Positions 1-7,185 of a stretch of DNA of 11,751 nt are shown piece by piece (the stretch's first letter is position 1; each line of letters opens with the position of its first letter). Source of the stretch: an uncultured Prevotella sp. (lineage in GTDB: Bacteria; Bacteroidota; Bacteroidia; Bacteroidales; Bacteroidaceae); contig USCX01000039.1 of the NCBI GenBank assembly GCA_900553285.1, positions 1 to 11,751 on the forward strand. The letters are read 5' to 3'. The notes under the pieces were generated by a model. That model was not told where the DNA came from and searched no databases. It saw only the letters and a list, made by a program, of their open reading frames with translations. The translations under genes were made by a program, and so were the position numbers.

Positions 1-65
1 CGCCGACGACGGGTCGACCGACGACACCTGCGCCATAGTCAGTTCCTACTCGGACTCGCGTATCC
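1..65 (+). repeat. Direct repeat, copy 1 (matches 3578-3642)
   Basis: This 65-base stretch is identical to 3578-3642 except for one transition at base 56. Both copies are in the same orientation and the same codon phase. The left limit is unknown because the match reaches the window edge. The spacing between copies is 3577 bases, and the DNA between them holds the whole first barrel gene and the 5' end of the intact glycosyltransferase gene. Confidence 0.95.
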
Positions 66-124
66 ATTGGGGAAGAAATAGTTCCTCGCGTAAGATCTAC
101 AGAATCGTACTTGGGCATGTATGA
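1..124 (+). pseudogene. 3' remnant of a truncated GT2 glycosyltransferase gene
   Basis: The reading frame that begins in phase at base 2 encodes the GT2 nucleotide-binding motif ADDGSTDDT and continues to a TGA at 122-124. The first 65 bases match bases 3578-3642 of the intact glycosyltransferase gene with a single difference (T at 56 against C at 3633, Ser instead of Pro). Homology stops abruptly at base 65. The next roughly 19 codons (from HWGRNSS onward) do not resemble a glycosyltransferase, and the metal-binding DxD region that should follow is missing. The copy is therefore cut inside its first domain and should not make an active enzyme. Its 5' part lies outside the window, so I cannot tell whether its start is intact. 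It most likely remains from a duplicated locus that later suffered a deletion. Confidence 0.8.
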
Positions 125-156
125 TTACCCATTTAGTTAATTAAAGGATAGTCGTT

Positions 157-3051
157 ATGAAAAGATATACGTTCATAGTTTTTGTTCTTCTACTTGCGAA
201 CGTGATTGTGGCCCATGCGCAGAAATTTACCATATACGGTACGCCGAAGAACTCCTTTACTTATGAAAAGATAGATACCGTGCAAGTTACGGTCATGACT
301 GCGGACAGTACGGTGGTTGACCAACGGACATACATCGAGAAGCTCGGGCACATGCGCAAATTGGGCGAAGTCGCTCAGTCCGGTACGTTCATCATTAAAT
401 TGTCGGCGAATGGATTTTATGATACCTATTTACGGAAAAACATACACTTCCGCCGTTACCGGAAAGATACCGAATATCTTGGCGACGTGCTGATGCAGGC
501 TCTTCCCCGCAAAGTCATACAGCTGCGTGAAGCCACCGTCAAGGCGACGAAACTGTTGATGGTGATGAAAGGCGACACGGTGGTTTATAATGCGGATGCG
601 TTCCAGCTGGCCGAAGGCTCGATGCTCGATCAGCTGATAGCCATGTTGCCCGGCGTGAAATTGGACAAAGGCGGAGTGATTACGGTCAACGGGCGGAAAG
701 TCAGCAGCCTGTTGGTGAACGGAGAGGAGTTCTTCCGGGGTAACCCGAAAGTCGCATTGGACAACCTGCCGGCATACATGGTGGACAAGGTCAAGGTGTA
801 TGAAAGGATGGACGACCGCCTTCGCGCACTTGGGTTCGACAAAAGCGAAGTGGGGAAACAGCCTCTGGTCATGGATGTGAACCTCAAACGGCAGTACAGT
901 GTGGGCTGGGCAAGCAACTTCGGCGCGGATTACGGTACGCAGGACCGCTATGGAGCGCGCCTGTTCGCGTTGCGGTTTACCACACAGTCCCGAATCGGCG
1001 CTTACGCCAATATCAACAATTTCATGGGAGGGGCATATTATGACGCCGACGGGAATTGGCAGTCAAGTTCTAGCGGAAGCCTGGCCACGACGAAAGATAT
1101 GGGCCTGTATTATCTCGTCAACGACCGCCAGTCGCGTTACAAGATAGACGGTAGTACGCGATTTTGGTACTATAAGAATCCCACGGAGAGTAAAACATCG
1201 TCTACCACGTTTTTTGACCCAGATGACATGTACAGCCGGATGCGCCAGCGCGACGTGGCGCATGAAATGGTGGCCGACGCGGCATTCAACATCCAAATCA
1301 CTCCTAAGAAAGCAGGCTTGTATGCCAAGATTCAACCCACTTTTAATTACAAGAACTACGATGACATGTACCAATCGCAAAGTGCGGACTGGCGTGCGCA
1401 ATTGAATGAACGGTATATGGGCGAGGCGCTCGACAGCCTTTTCGGTCCGAACGGAGCGCATTATCTGCGCGATAATCTTATATCTTCATTAGAAACGCAC
1501 CATATAGGCAAGGGGCATTCTTTCCGCACGGGGGTGGCCATGAAGGGGTCTTTCCGTATAAAAAATTCATCGGATTTGTTGAACTTCGGCGCCGGTGGGA
1601 ATTATGACTACGACGCAGAAAGAATGCTGCGCACTTCGGCGTCTCAGTCGAGCATGGACGCCAAGCCCTTGCAGGAAGTGCGCTTCACGGACCGCAATGC
1701 TTCAAATTACGACGTATATGCAAATATCGGCTATTCCTACCGGTTGAAGTTTGACAACGGATTGACTTTTAGCGTAAAGCCAAACTATCGCTACGAGCAC
1801 CAGTATCATTCGGCCTCAAATCCTTACTATAAACTCGAAAACACCGGGTTTGCTTCGTGGGACGTCGACCAGCTGGCGTCAAACCGTTCTGCCCTGCAAG
1901 ACCAAATCAACGCGGAGAACACTTATTACTCCACGGCATGGAGCCACACGCATAGCGGCAGCGTGTCGCTCTCGCTGGGCAAGAGTAAGAGCGAGCTTTA
2001 CAGGCATTGGGATTTCAGCGTCGACCTTCCCATTCGCCACGTACAAGACAAGTTGGATTATGAACGTGACCGCATCGACACGCTTATGCGGCGCAGCAAG
2101 ACCTATTTTGAACCTGGCGTCTCGTTTTCGTTCCAGCCCCGAAACAACGACCATTTCAGCTTGTCTTACCAATATGGCCGCCAAGCGCAGAACCTGACCT
2201 ACCAACTCAATTATGAGGACACTTCTACCCCTCTCGTCGTGCGGCTTGGCACGCCCGGATTGAAAGACACCCGGACCCATTCGGCAGGGCTGCATTACGA
2301 TTCATGGAATGACAACGAAGACCCGCGATACCAATCAATCTCACTGGATGTGAATTACAAACTGTGGCTGGATGCCCTCTGCCAGGCGATGACCTATGAC
2401 GCCCAGACCGGAGTGCGCACCTATCGTCCGTCGACCATAAACGGCAACTGGGAGATAGGCGCAAACACGTCTTATAGCAATAAACTCTTCCCGAAGAAAA
2501 ACGTGTACATTAATCTGAATGCCCATGCAAACTATCGCAATAGTGCCGACCTCCTCAGTCTAAGCGAGCAAAGCGTGCGCAGCAGCGTACGTACGCTGTC
2601 CACTGGCAGCAACATGAGCCTTAGCGCTTATGGTGGCCGTAAGGGATGGGGTGGCAGTGTGAGCGCTAATTTTACGTACAGGCACTCCGTGGGAAACCAT
2701 ATGGCCACGATGAACGTGGTCGACTTTGGTTATGGCGCCAGCGTGAATATCCCTCTTCCCTGGGACGTGAGGCTGACCACCACGGCCCGCATGTACAGCC
2801 GCAGGGGATACGCGGACAGCCGTTTTAATACGGACGACCTTGTCTGGACCGCGAGACTGAACAAATCGATTCTCAAAGGAACGCTCCATTTCGGAGTGGA
2901 AGCCTTTGACATACTCGGGCAAATCAGTAGCACGGCCTATGTAATCAACGCCCAGATGCAAACCGAGACGTGGCGTAATGTCCTCGGGCGTTACTTCATG
3001 CTCCACGTCACTTACAGCCTCATACGGCCCGAGAAAAAACGCACGCGATGA
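157..3051 (+). CDS. Outer-membrane beta-barrel protein A (TonB-receptor-like plug and barrel)
   Basis: The product is 964 residues. A signal peptide covers about residues 1-22 (Lys/Arg start, hydrophobic run, cleavage after AHA or AHAQ). Residues about 23-120 form a beta-rich N-terminal domain like the carboxypeptidase-regulatory/Ig-like domains of Bacteroidota outer-membrane proteins. Residues about 126-250 form a plug-like domain with EATVKATK, GDTVVYNADAF, EGSMLDQLIAMLPGV and VNGRKV, a pattern I associate with TonB-receptor-like OMP_b-brl barrels. The remainder is rich in alternating aromatic/polar strands and ends with a barrel-closing strand (MLHVTYSL) and a basic tail. I see no clear TonB box and no SusD partner. 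The start is the first ATG and is followed directly by the signal peptide. It is a full-length paralogue of the protein at 7610-10510. In a peptide-biosynthesis locus it may export, bind or import the product; that role is inferred. Confidence 0.85.
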   Translation: MKRYTFIVFVLLLANVIVAHAQKFTIYGTPKNSFTYEKIDTVQVTVMTADSTVVDQRTYIEKLGHMRKLGEVAQSGTFIIKLSANGFYDTYLRKNIHFRRYRKDTEYLGDVLMQALPRKVIQLREATVKATKLLMVMKGDTVVYNADAFQLAEGSMLDQLIAMLPGVKLDKGGVITVNGRKVSSLLVNGEEFFRGNPKVALDNLPAYMVDKVKVYERMDDRLRALGFDKSEVGKQPLVMDVNLKRQYSVGWASNFGADYGTQDRYGARLFALRFTTQSRIGAYANINNFMGGAYYDADGNWQSSSSGSLATTKDMGLYYLVNDRQSRYKIDGSTRFWYYKNPTESKTSSTTFFDPDDMYSRMRQRDVAHEMVADAAFNIQITPKKAGLYAKIQPTFNYKNYDDMYQSQSADWRAQLNERYMGEALDSLFGPNGAHYLRDNLISSLETHHIGKGHSFRTGVAMKGSFRIKNSSDLLNFGAGGNYDYDAERMLRTSASQSSMDAKPLQEVRFTDRNASNYDVYANIGYSYRLKFDNGLTFSVKPNYRYEHQYHSASNPYYKLENTGFASWDVDQLASNRSALQDQINAENTYYSTAWSHTHSGSVSLSLGKSKSELYRHWDFSVDLPIRHVQDKLDYERDRIDTLMRRSKTYFEPGVSFSFQPRNNDHFSLSYQYGRQAQNLTYQLNYEDTSTPLVVRLGTPGLKDTRTHSAGLHYDSWNDNEDPRYQSISLDVNYKLWLDALCQAMTYDAQTGVRTYRPSTINGNWEIGANTSYSNKLFPKKNVYINLNAHANYRNSADLLSLSEQSVRSSVRTLSTGSNMSLSAYGGRKGWGGSVSANFTYRHSVGNHMATMNVVDFGYGASVNIPLPWDVRLTTTARMYSRRGYADSRFNTDDLVWTARLNKSILKGTLHFGVEAFDILGQISSTAYVINAQMQTETWRNVLGRYFMLHVTYSLIRPEKKRTR

Positions 3052-3274
3052 CCAACCGGAACCGGATGGCACACAAGGCAGAGCCGGACGGACATTCGCA
3101 GGTCATGCACGTGCGTTCAAAAAGTCATGAAGCACGTCTGCTTCGCTGACATCAGTAATTATACGAAGCGGATGCCACTTCGGCGTCGCCGGTCTGCCAT
3201 GTGATTGAATGGTAGTCATGCATCGGCGCTAACGTCAGCCCCCCCTTGCTGCATTTACCTTCCCCGGCGCGCGT

Positions 3275-3325
3275 CTGTCCGGCACAGGGCGGTCCGGGGT
3301 CGGCTGTCCGGGCGATCCTGTCCGG
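3275..3325 (+). repeat. Short GC-rich repeat, CTGTCCGG
   Basis: CTGTCCGG occurs three times (3275-3282, 3304-3311, 3318-3325), with the variant GGTCCGG at 3291-3297. Spacing is irregular. It could be a binding-site cluster or just low-complexity GC-rich sequence. Confidence 0.45.
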
Positions 3326-3351
3326 CTGGCCGGGAAAACGCTCGTCGCGGT

Positions 3352-3382
3352 GCCCGTGACGGACGGGCCGGTAATTATTTTT
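3352..3382 (+). terminator. Probable intrinsic terminator upstream of the glycosyltransferase promoter
   Basis: GCCCGT (3352-3357) pairs perfectly with ACGGGC (3363-3368) around a five-base loop and is followed by a T-rich run (TAATTATTTTT, about 3372-3382). The stem is short but GC-rich. It sits just before the promoter at 3393, where it would insulate the next unit from upstream transcription. Confidence 0.45.
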
Positions 3383-3392
3383 AGGAATCCGC

Positions 3393-3423
3393 TTGGCTTT
3401 TCACAAAAAGATGTTTATATTTG
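3393..3423 (+). promoter_or_regulatory. Bacteroidota-type promoter (TTG, 20 bases, TATATTTG)
   Basis: TATATTTG at 3416-3423 is a perfect match to the Bacteroidota -7 consensus TAnnTTTG. TTG at 3393-3395 lies 20 bases upstream, the usual place of the -33 element. Transcription would begin near 3430, so translation cannot start at the TTG at 3393 or the ATG at 3411. This points to the ATG at 3446 or 3453, with a leader of only about 15-25 bases. No comparable promoter is seen further down to 11751, which suggests that this one drives the unit onward. Confidence 0.7.
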
Positions 3424-3445
3424 CGGATAACCTTAAAAAGAAGAT

Positions 3446-3505
3446 ATGGACCATGAAAAACAGAAAGCGAGTCCGGCGGTTTCGGTCTGTATGGCGGTTT
3501 ATTAA
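3446..3505 (+). other. Out-of-frame original N-terminus of the glycosyltransferase
   Basis: Reading from the ATG at 3446 gives MDHEKQKASPAVSVCMAVY and then TAA (3503-3505). This is the expected beginning of a GT2 enzyme (VSVxMxVYNG, first beta strand). The matching continuation NGAAHLRMRIGSILAQTF lies one base further, starting at 3504. Removing one T from TT at 3502-3503 rejoins them as an 811-residue protein. The gene therefore carries a one-base insertion, or the sequence has an error here. Confidence 0.85.
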
Positions 3506-5882
3506 TGGGGCGGCTCATCTCCGTATGCGCATCGGCAGCATCCTGGCCCAGACGTTCACTGACTTTGAACTGCTCATCGCCGACGACGGGTCGACCGACG
3601 ACACCTGCGCCATAGTCAGTTCCTACTCGGACCCGCGTATCCGCCTGCTGCGGAACCGCCATGACTACATCGCCACGCTCAACCTCCTGCTCGACGAGGC
3701 CGGAGGACGCTACGTGGCCCGCATGGATGCGGACGACCTCATGCGCCCCGACCGGCTTCAAACGCAATACGACTACCTCGAATCGCATCCGGAGGTGGAC
3801 ATCCTTTCTGGCGGCGCCCATACGTTCCGCCCCGGCGCGGAAACCGACGAAGTGGCTCCCCATACGGAGCGGGTGGACTATGCCGAACTCGTCGAGGGCT
3901 GCGTCATCTGCCATCCCACTGTGATGTGGCGCCGCAGCCGCATGGAGGCTGCCGGCCTGCGTTATGAGGAAGACTATGCCTATGCCGAAGACTACCGCCT
4001 GTGGGCCGAGGCCGTGCGGCGCGGCCTTTGCATCCACAATCTCGATAAAATCCTGATAGACTACCGCATCAGCCCCGGGCAGGTCACCAGCAGGCACCGA
4101 GCCGACCAGCGGCGGAACGCCTACCGCATCCGTTACGGTCTGGCCCAGGAGTGGATGAAAAGGGTGGACAGCCAAATCGCCCGCCCTGAAAAAGTGCGGC
4201 CGGGCGCCAATGAGCTGACCGTTGTCGTCCCCTTTCATAACGAGGGCGACGAAGTGGCCGCCACGCTCCGCAGCATCCGCCAGACGGCCGGTCAGGGCGT
4301 GGACATCATCGTGGTCGACGACGGTTCGACCGACGGGTACGATTACGAGGAAGCCGTCCGTCCTTTCGACGTGAGCTATCTCCATAATCCCGTCAGCATC
4401 GGCGCGGCGGCTGCCAAGGAAAAAGGTGTCCGCAGCTGCCGCACGCCCTATTTCCTGCTCCTCGATGCCCACATGCGCTTCTATCAGGACGATTGGGCCG
4501 GACGCCTGCTTGCCGAATTGCATCGCAATGGGCGTCAGTTGCTGTGCGGCCAGACCCGCGTGTTGCGCAAACGCGGTGATGCCATCGTGGAAGACAAGGC
4601 CGAACCGGCCTTTGGCGCTTATGTATATATGGGCAAGCAACGTCTCATGCCCACGGCGTCGTGGAACGTGTCGCCGGTCAGGGCTACCGTGCAGGATGGC
4701 CGCGTCCCCTGCGTGCTTGGGGCGGCCTATGCGTCAAGTGTGGCCTATTGGAGAGAACTCCGCGGGCTCGAAGGCCTTTTAGGTTTCGGTTGCGAAGAGC
4801 CTTATCTCAGCCTGAAAGCCACGATGGAGGGCGGCGGATGCCGCCTCATGCCCGACGTCGTAGTGGGACACATTTATAAAGAGGCCAGTCCCTATTTCCG
4901 CCGTTTCGCCAAGTTCCTTTATAGTCATCTCTTGGTGGCCGAAACGCTTCTTCCCATGCCGCTGAGGGTGCGGGCGCAGGCCACGGTCTGCCGTGAGAAC
5001 ATCACGTATTACGAAATAGCGTCATGTATTCTTTCCGCCTTGCACGAGCGTGTCGACGGGCTTCGTGCGGATTATGCCACCCGTTTCCGCAAGTGTGACT
5101 TTGCGGATGTCTATCGCCAGAACCGCTGTGCCCAGCTCCCCGGTCGCGACGAGATGGCACGGCGTCTGGCCGGTCTGGACGCCGTGATGGCATACTGCCG
5201 CCAGACGGAGGCCGGCCTCACGTCCGACGGCCTTGTCGACGGGCGCATGGGGCTGGCCATCCTGTATGCCGGCTATGCCCGGGCCTTCCGGAGCGAAGAG
5301 TTCGACGACCGGGCCTCGCAACTCTTTTCCGACGTGTGCCGCCGGCTTGCCGCTGACAGCCTGCCCCTGACGTTCCGCAACGGGGCTTTCGGCATCGGCT
5401 GGGGAATGGTTTACTTGGTGGACAACGGTTTTGTCGGCCCGGACGACGTGCGTGACGAACTGGCGGCCATCGATGCGCTGGCCGTGCGCACGGCGCCGCT
5501 GCGTTGGGTGGCAGACCTTTCGGTCGACAAGGGCCTTTGTGGGCTCATGGCCTATTGTACGGCGCGTCTGGGCTATGCCCGGCGGCAGGGCGACCCCGTG
5601 CCATTCCCGCAGGATTTTCTCGAAGAACTGCGCCGGGCGGCATGGCAGGCCGTACTTGCCTGCCGGGACCGTCTGAGTGTGACTCAGCATAGCCTGCTCC
5701 TGCTGATGCGCCGCTACGGCGAGGACGACTGGTGCACCCTGCCGTCCGATTTCGACGATTGGACCGACCTCCCCACCGAATTGCCGCGCGACTCACGCTA
5801 TTGGACGCCCGGACTGACCGGCGCGGCAGGTTATGCCCTCCTTTTGTTACACCTAAAATCTTTATGCGATGAAGCTCAGTAA
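3453..5882 (+). CDS. Fused GT2 / polypeptide-GalNAc-transferase-like / LanC-like protein, N-terminus frameshifted
   Basis: As read from the in-frame ATG at 3453 the product is 809 residues; the natural start is probably 3446 before the frameshift at 3502-3503. Domain 1 (to about residue 235) is a GT-A GT2 domain with ADDGSTDDT (about 43-51), RMDADD (D92-D94) and AEDYRLW (E179-D180). Domain 2 (about 254-490) is a second GT-A domain: VVVPFHNEG, VVDDGSTDG, then LLLDAHMRF with a DxH motif (D338, H340), GLLGFGCEEPYLS (E448-E449) and VGHIYK (H473). DxH and the later GHxxK/R histidine are the metal ligands of animal polypeptide GalNAc-transferases. Domain 3 (about 568-809) is LanC-like: GLVDGRMGLAILY, GIGWGMVYLVDNGFV and PGLTGAAGYALLLL, but I find no clear CHG zinc motif. 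The likely role is glycosylation of the precursor encoded downstream. It overlaps the next gene by 14 bases. Without the shift the current N-terminus lacks the first GT2 strand, so activity of domain 1 is uncertain. Confidence 0.85.
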   Translation: MKNRKRVRRFRSVWRFINGAAHLRMRIGSILAQTFTDFELLIADDGSTDDTCAIVSSYSDPRIRLLRNRHDYIATLNLLLDEAGGRYVARMDADDLMRPDRLQTQYDYLESHPEVDILSGGAHTFRPGAETDEVAPHTERVDYAELVEGCVICHPTVMWRRSRMEAAGLRYEEDYAYAEDYRLWAEAVRRGLCIHNLDKILIDYRISPGQVTSRHRADQRRNAYRIRYGLAQEWMKRVDSQIARPEKVRPGANELTVVVPFHNEGDEVAATLRSIRQTAGQGVDIIVVDDGSTDGYDYEEAVRPFDVSYLHNPVSIGAAAAKEKGVRSCRTPYFLLLDAHMRFYQDDWAGRLLAELHRNGRQLLCGQTRVLRKRGDAIVEDKAEPAFGAYVYMGKQRLMPTASWNVSPVRATVQDGRVPCVLGAAYASSVAYWRELRGLEGLLGFGCEEPYLSLKATMEGGGCRLMPDVVVGHIYKEASPYFRRFAKFLYSHLLVAETLLPMPLRVRAQATVCRENITYYEIASCILSALHERVDGLRADYATRFRKCDFADVYRQNRCAQLPGRDEMARRLAGLDAVMAYCRQTEAGLTSDGLVDGRMGLAILYAGYARAFRSEEFDDRASQLFSDVCRRLAADSLPLTFRNGAFGIGWGMVYLVDNGFVGPDDVRDELAAIDALAVRTAPLRWVADLSVDKGLCGLMAYCTARLGYARRQGDPVPFPQDFLEELRRAAWQAVLACRDRLSVTQHSLLLLMRRYGEDDWCTLPSDFDDWTDLPTELPRDSRYWTPGLTGAAGYALLLLHLKSLCDEAQ
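3578..3642 (+). repeat. Direct repeat, copy 2 (matches 1-65)
   Basis: This is the copy inside the first glycosyltransferase domain, spanning ADDGSTDDT through the DPRI codons. It differs from copy 1 only at 3633. Here the sequence continues into a normal GT2 domain, so this is the intact member of the pair. Confidence 0.95.
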
Positions 5883-7173
5883 ATACACCTTTGTGGTCAA
5901 AAAAGACGATTGCCCGGTACTTTACAACTGCCGCACCGAACAGTTGACCGTCCTCGAACCTTCGTTGGCCGACCTGCTGCGCGAGCGCTCCGTCTACGAC
6001 ATCTCCGTGCTCCACCCTACGTTCTACGACCATTTGGTCGCAGGGGGCTACGTGGTGCCCGACGAGGAGGACGAAGCGGCCGGGCTTGTGGCCGAATGGC
6101 AGCGCCACGACACCGATCCGCGCCGTTTTGTCCTCTTTATCAACCCGACGCTCGACTGCAACCTCCGCTGCTGGTACTGCTACGAGAAGCACCACGCCGG
6201 GTCCCGCCTCACGGGCGAAGTCTACGACGCCGTGGTGCGGCTTGTCCGCCGCAAGGTGGCCGACCCGCAGCTCGAACATTTGGCGCTGTCGTTCTTCGGG
6301 GGCGAACCGTTGCTCACGTTTGACGACGTGGTTTATCCCCTCCTTGCCGAGGTCGACCGCCTCTGCCGCGAACATGGCAAGACGATGACTTACAGTTTCG
6401 TGACGAATGCCACCCTGCTCACGGACCATGTGGTCGACAGTCTGCAGACTGTTCACTCGGCCTCTCTTCCCGTGTTCCAAATCACCCTCGACGGCAACGC
6501 CGCGAGCCACGACCGCGTGCGCATCGACGCGAAAGGCCACGGCAGCTACGCCATGATTTTGGAAAACATCAGGCGCGTTTTGCGGGCGGGCATGAGCGTC
6601 ACCCTCCGCCTGAACACCACGAACGCCAACCTCGACACCTTTGTCGATGTGCTCACCGACCTTGCCGACCTGTCCGACGCCGAGAAGAAACTCGTCACCG
6701 TCGACATCCAGCATGTCTGGCAGGACGCGCCCAACCGCACGCCCGACTTTGCCGAACGGCAGGGGCGCCTGCGTAGCCGTTTCCGCGAGGCGGGCTTCAC
6801 CGTCACGGAGATGAAGTACATCGACGCCAGCCGCTGCTATGCCGACAAGGACAACCATATTTCCGTCAACTACAACGGCGACCTCTACAAATGTACCGCC
6901 CGTGACTTCACGCCCGACAACCGCGAAGGGCGGTTGGAACCGGACGGTACGCTGGCATGGAACGACAGGCGGGCACTGCGCGACCGCATCAGGTATGGCA
7001 ACGAAACCTGCCGTGCCTGCCGCATCTTCCCGCTCTGTCACGGAGGATGCAGCCAGTTCAAACTGGACAGCATGGGGCGCTCCGGTTGCATCCGTGGCTA
7101 CACCCCGGCTTTCCGGCAGAAGATAATCGAAGACAGGATTGACTACCTGTTGGAAAAACTCATGTCAAACTAA
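5869..7173 (+). CDS. Radical SAM / SPASM peptide-modifying enzyme
   Basis: The 434-residue product has the radical SAM cluster motif CNLRCWYC (C97, C101, C104), which binds the 4Fe-4S cluster that cleaves S-adenosylmethionine. FFGGEP follows in its usual place. The C-terminal SPASM region is complete and matches the textbook spacing: C323-x13-G-x4-C342, then C381-x2-C384-x5-C390-x3-C394, then C407, enough for two auxiliary clusters. About 90 residues precede the radical SAM core and resemble a small PqqD/RRE-like leader-binding domain (LYNC...LTVL...LVAGGYVVP); this is inferred. SPASM enzymes of this kind modify ribosomal peptides, often making thioether or carbon-carbon links. The Cys-rich precursor starts 12 bases after this gene and is the obvious substrate. 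The ATG at 5869 lies within the end of the preceding gene, suggesting translational coupling. The exact chemistry cannot be read from the sequence. Confidence 0.92.
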   Translation: MKLSKYTFVVKKDDCPVLYNCRTEQLTVLEPSLADLLRERSVYDISVLHPTFYDHLVAGGYVVPDEEDEAAGLVAEWQRHDTDPRRFVLFINPTLDCNLRCWYCYEKHHAGSRLTGEVYDAVVRLVRRKVADPQLEHLALSFFGGEPLLTFDDVVYPLLAEVDRLCREHGKTMTYSFVTNATLLTDHVVDSLQTVHSASLPVFQITLDGNAASHDRVRIDAKGHGSYAMILENIRRVLRAGMSVTLRLNTTNANLDTFVDVLTDLADLSDAEKKLVTVDIQHVWQDAPNRTPDFAERQGRLRSRFREAGFTVTEMKYIDASRCYADKDNHISVNYNGDLYKCTARDFTPDNREGRLEPDGTLAWNDRRALRDRIRYGNETCRACRIFPLCHGGCSQFKLDSMGRSGCIRGYTPAFRQKIIEDRIDYLLEKLMSN

Positions 7174-7185
7174 AAATTATCGCTT

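Larger units (their letters stand above)
3052..3392. other. Intergenic gap with small hairpins; no convincing gene
   Basis: The gap separates barrel gene A from the glycosyltransferase transcription unit. Its first half holds short inverted repeats (GAAGC 3129-3133 with GCTTC 3140-3144; CGAAG with CTTCG around 3164-3182). Its second half is very GC-rich and carries repeated CTGTCCGG. A 33-codon frame starts at 3048, overlapping the barrel stop as ATGA, and ends at 3149; I do not recognise it, and it could be the worn start of a lost downstream gene. No known riboswitch pattern was recognised. Confidence 0.6.

Noticed and set aside
104..111. ATCGTACT shared with 7583-7590 upstream of both barrel genes
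   Set aside because: Eight bases at different distances from the two start codons could be chance.
111..141. Possible promoter for barrel gene A (TTG at 111-113, TAGTTAAT 20 bases on)
   Set aside because: The spacing fits, but the -7 match keeps only TA and one base of TTTG.
3048..3149. 33-codon frame overlapping the stop of barrel gene A as ATGA
   Set aside because: No recognisable motif and no continuation; it might be decay of a lost downstream gene but cannot be supported as a gene.
3120..3240. Possible riboswitch suggested by small hairpins and a GCCACTT segment
   Set aside because: It lacks the conserved cores of cobalamin, TPP or other classes that I know, and a terminator and new promoter lie downstream.
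3381..4640. 419-codon open frame on the minus strand
   Set aside because: It is antisense to the glycosyltransferase domains, shows no family motif, and would run through the promoter region.
5545..7041. 498-codon open frame on the minus strand
   Set aside because: It lies opposite the GT fusion and the radical SAM gene, whose motifs are unmistakable; its sequence is low-complexity and results from the GC-rich codon bias.
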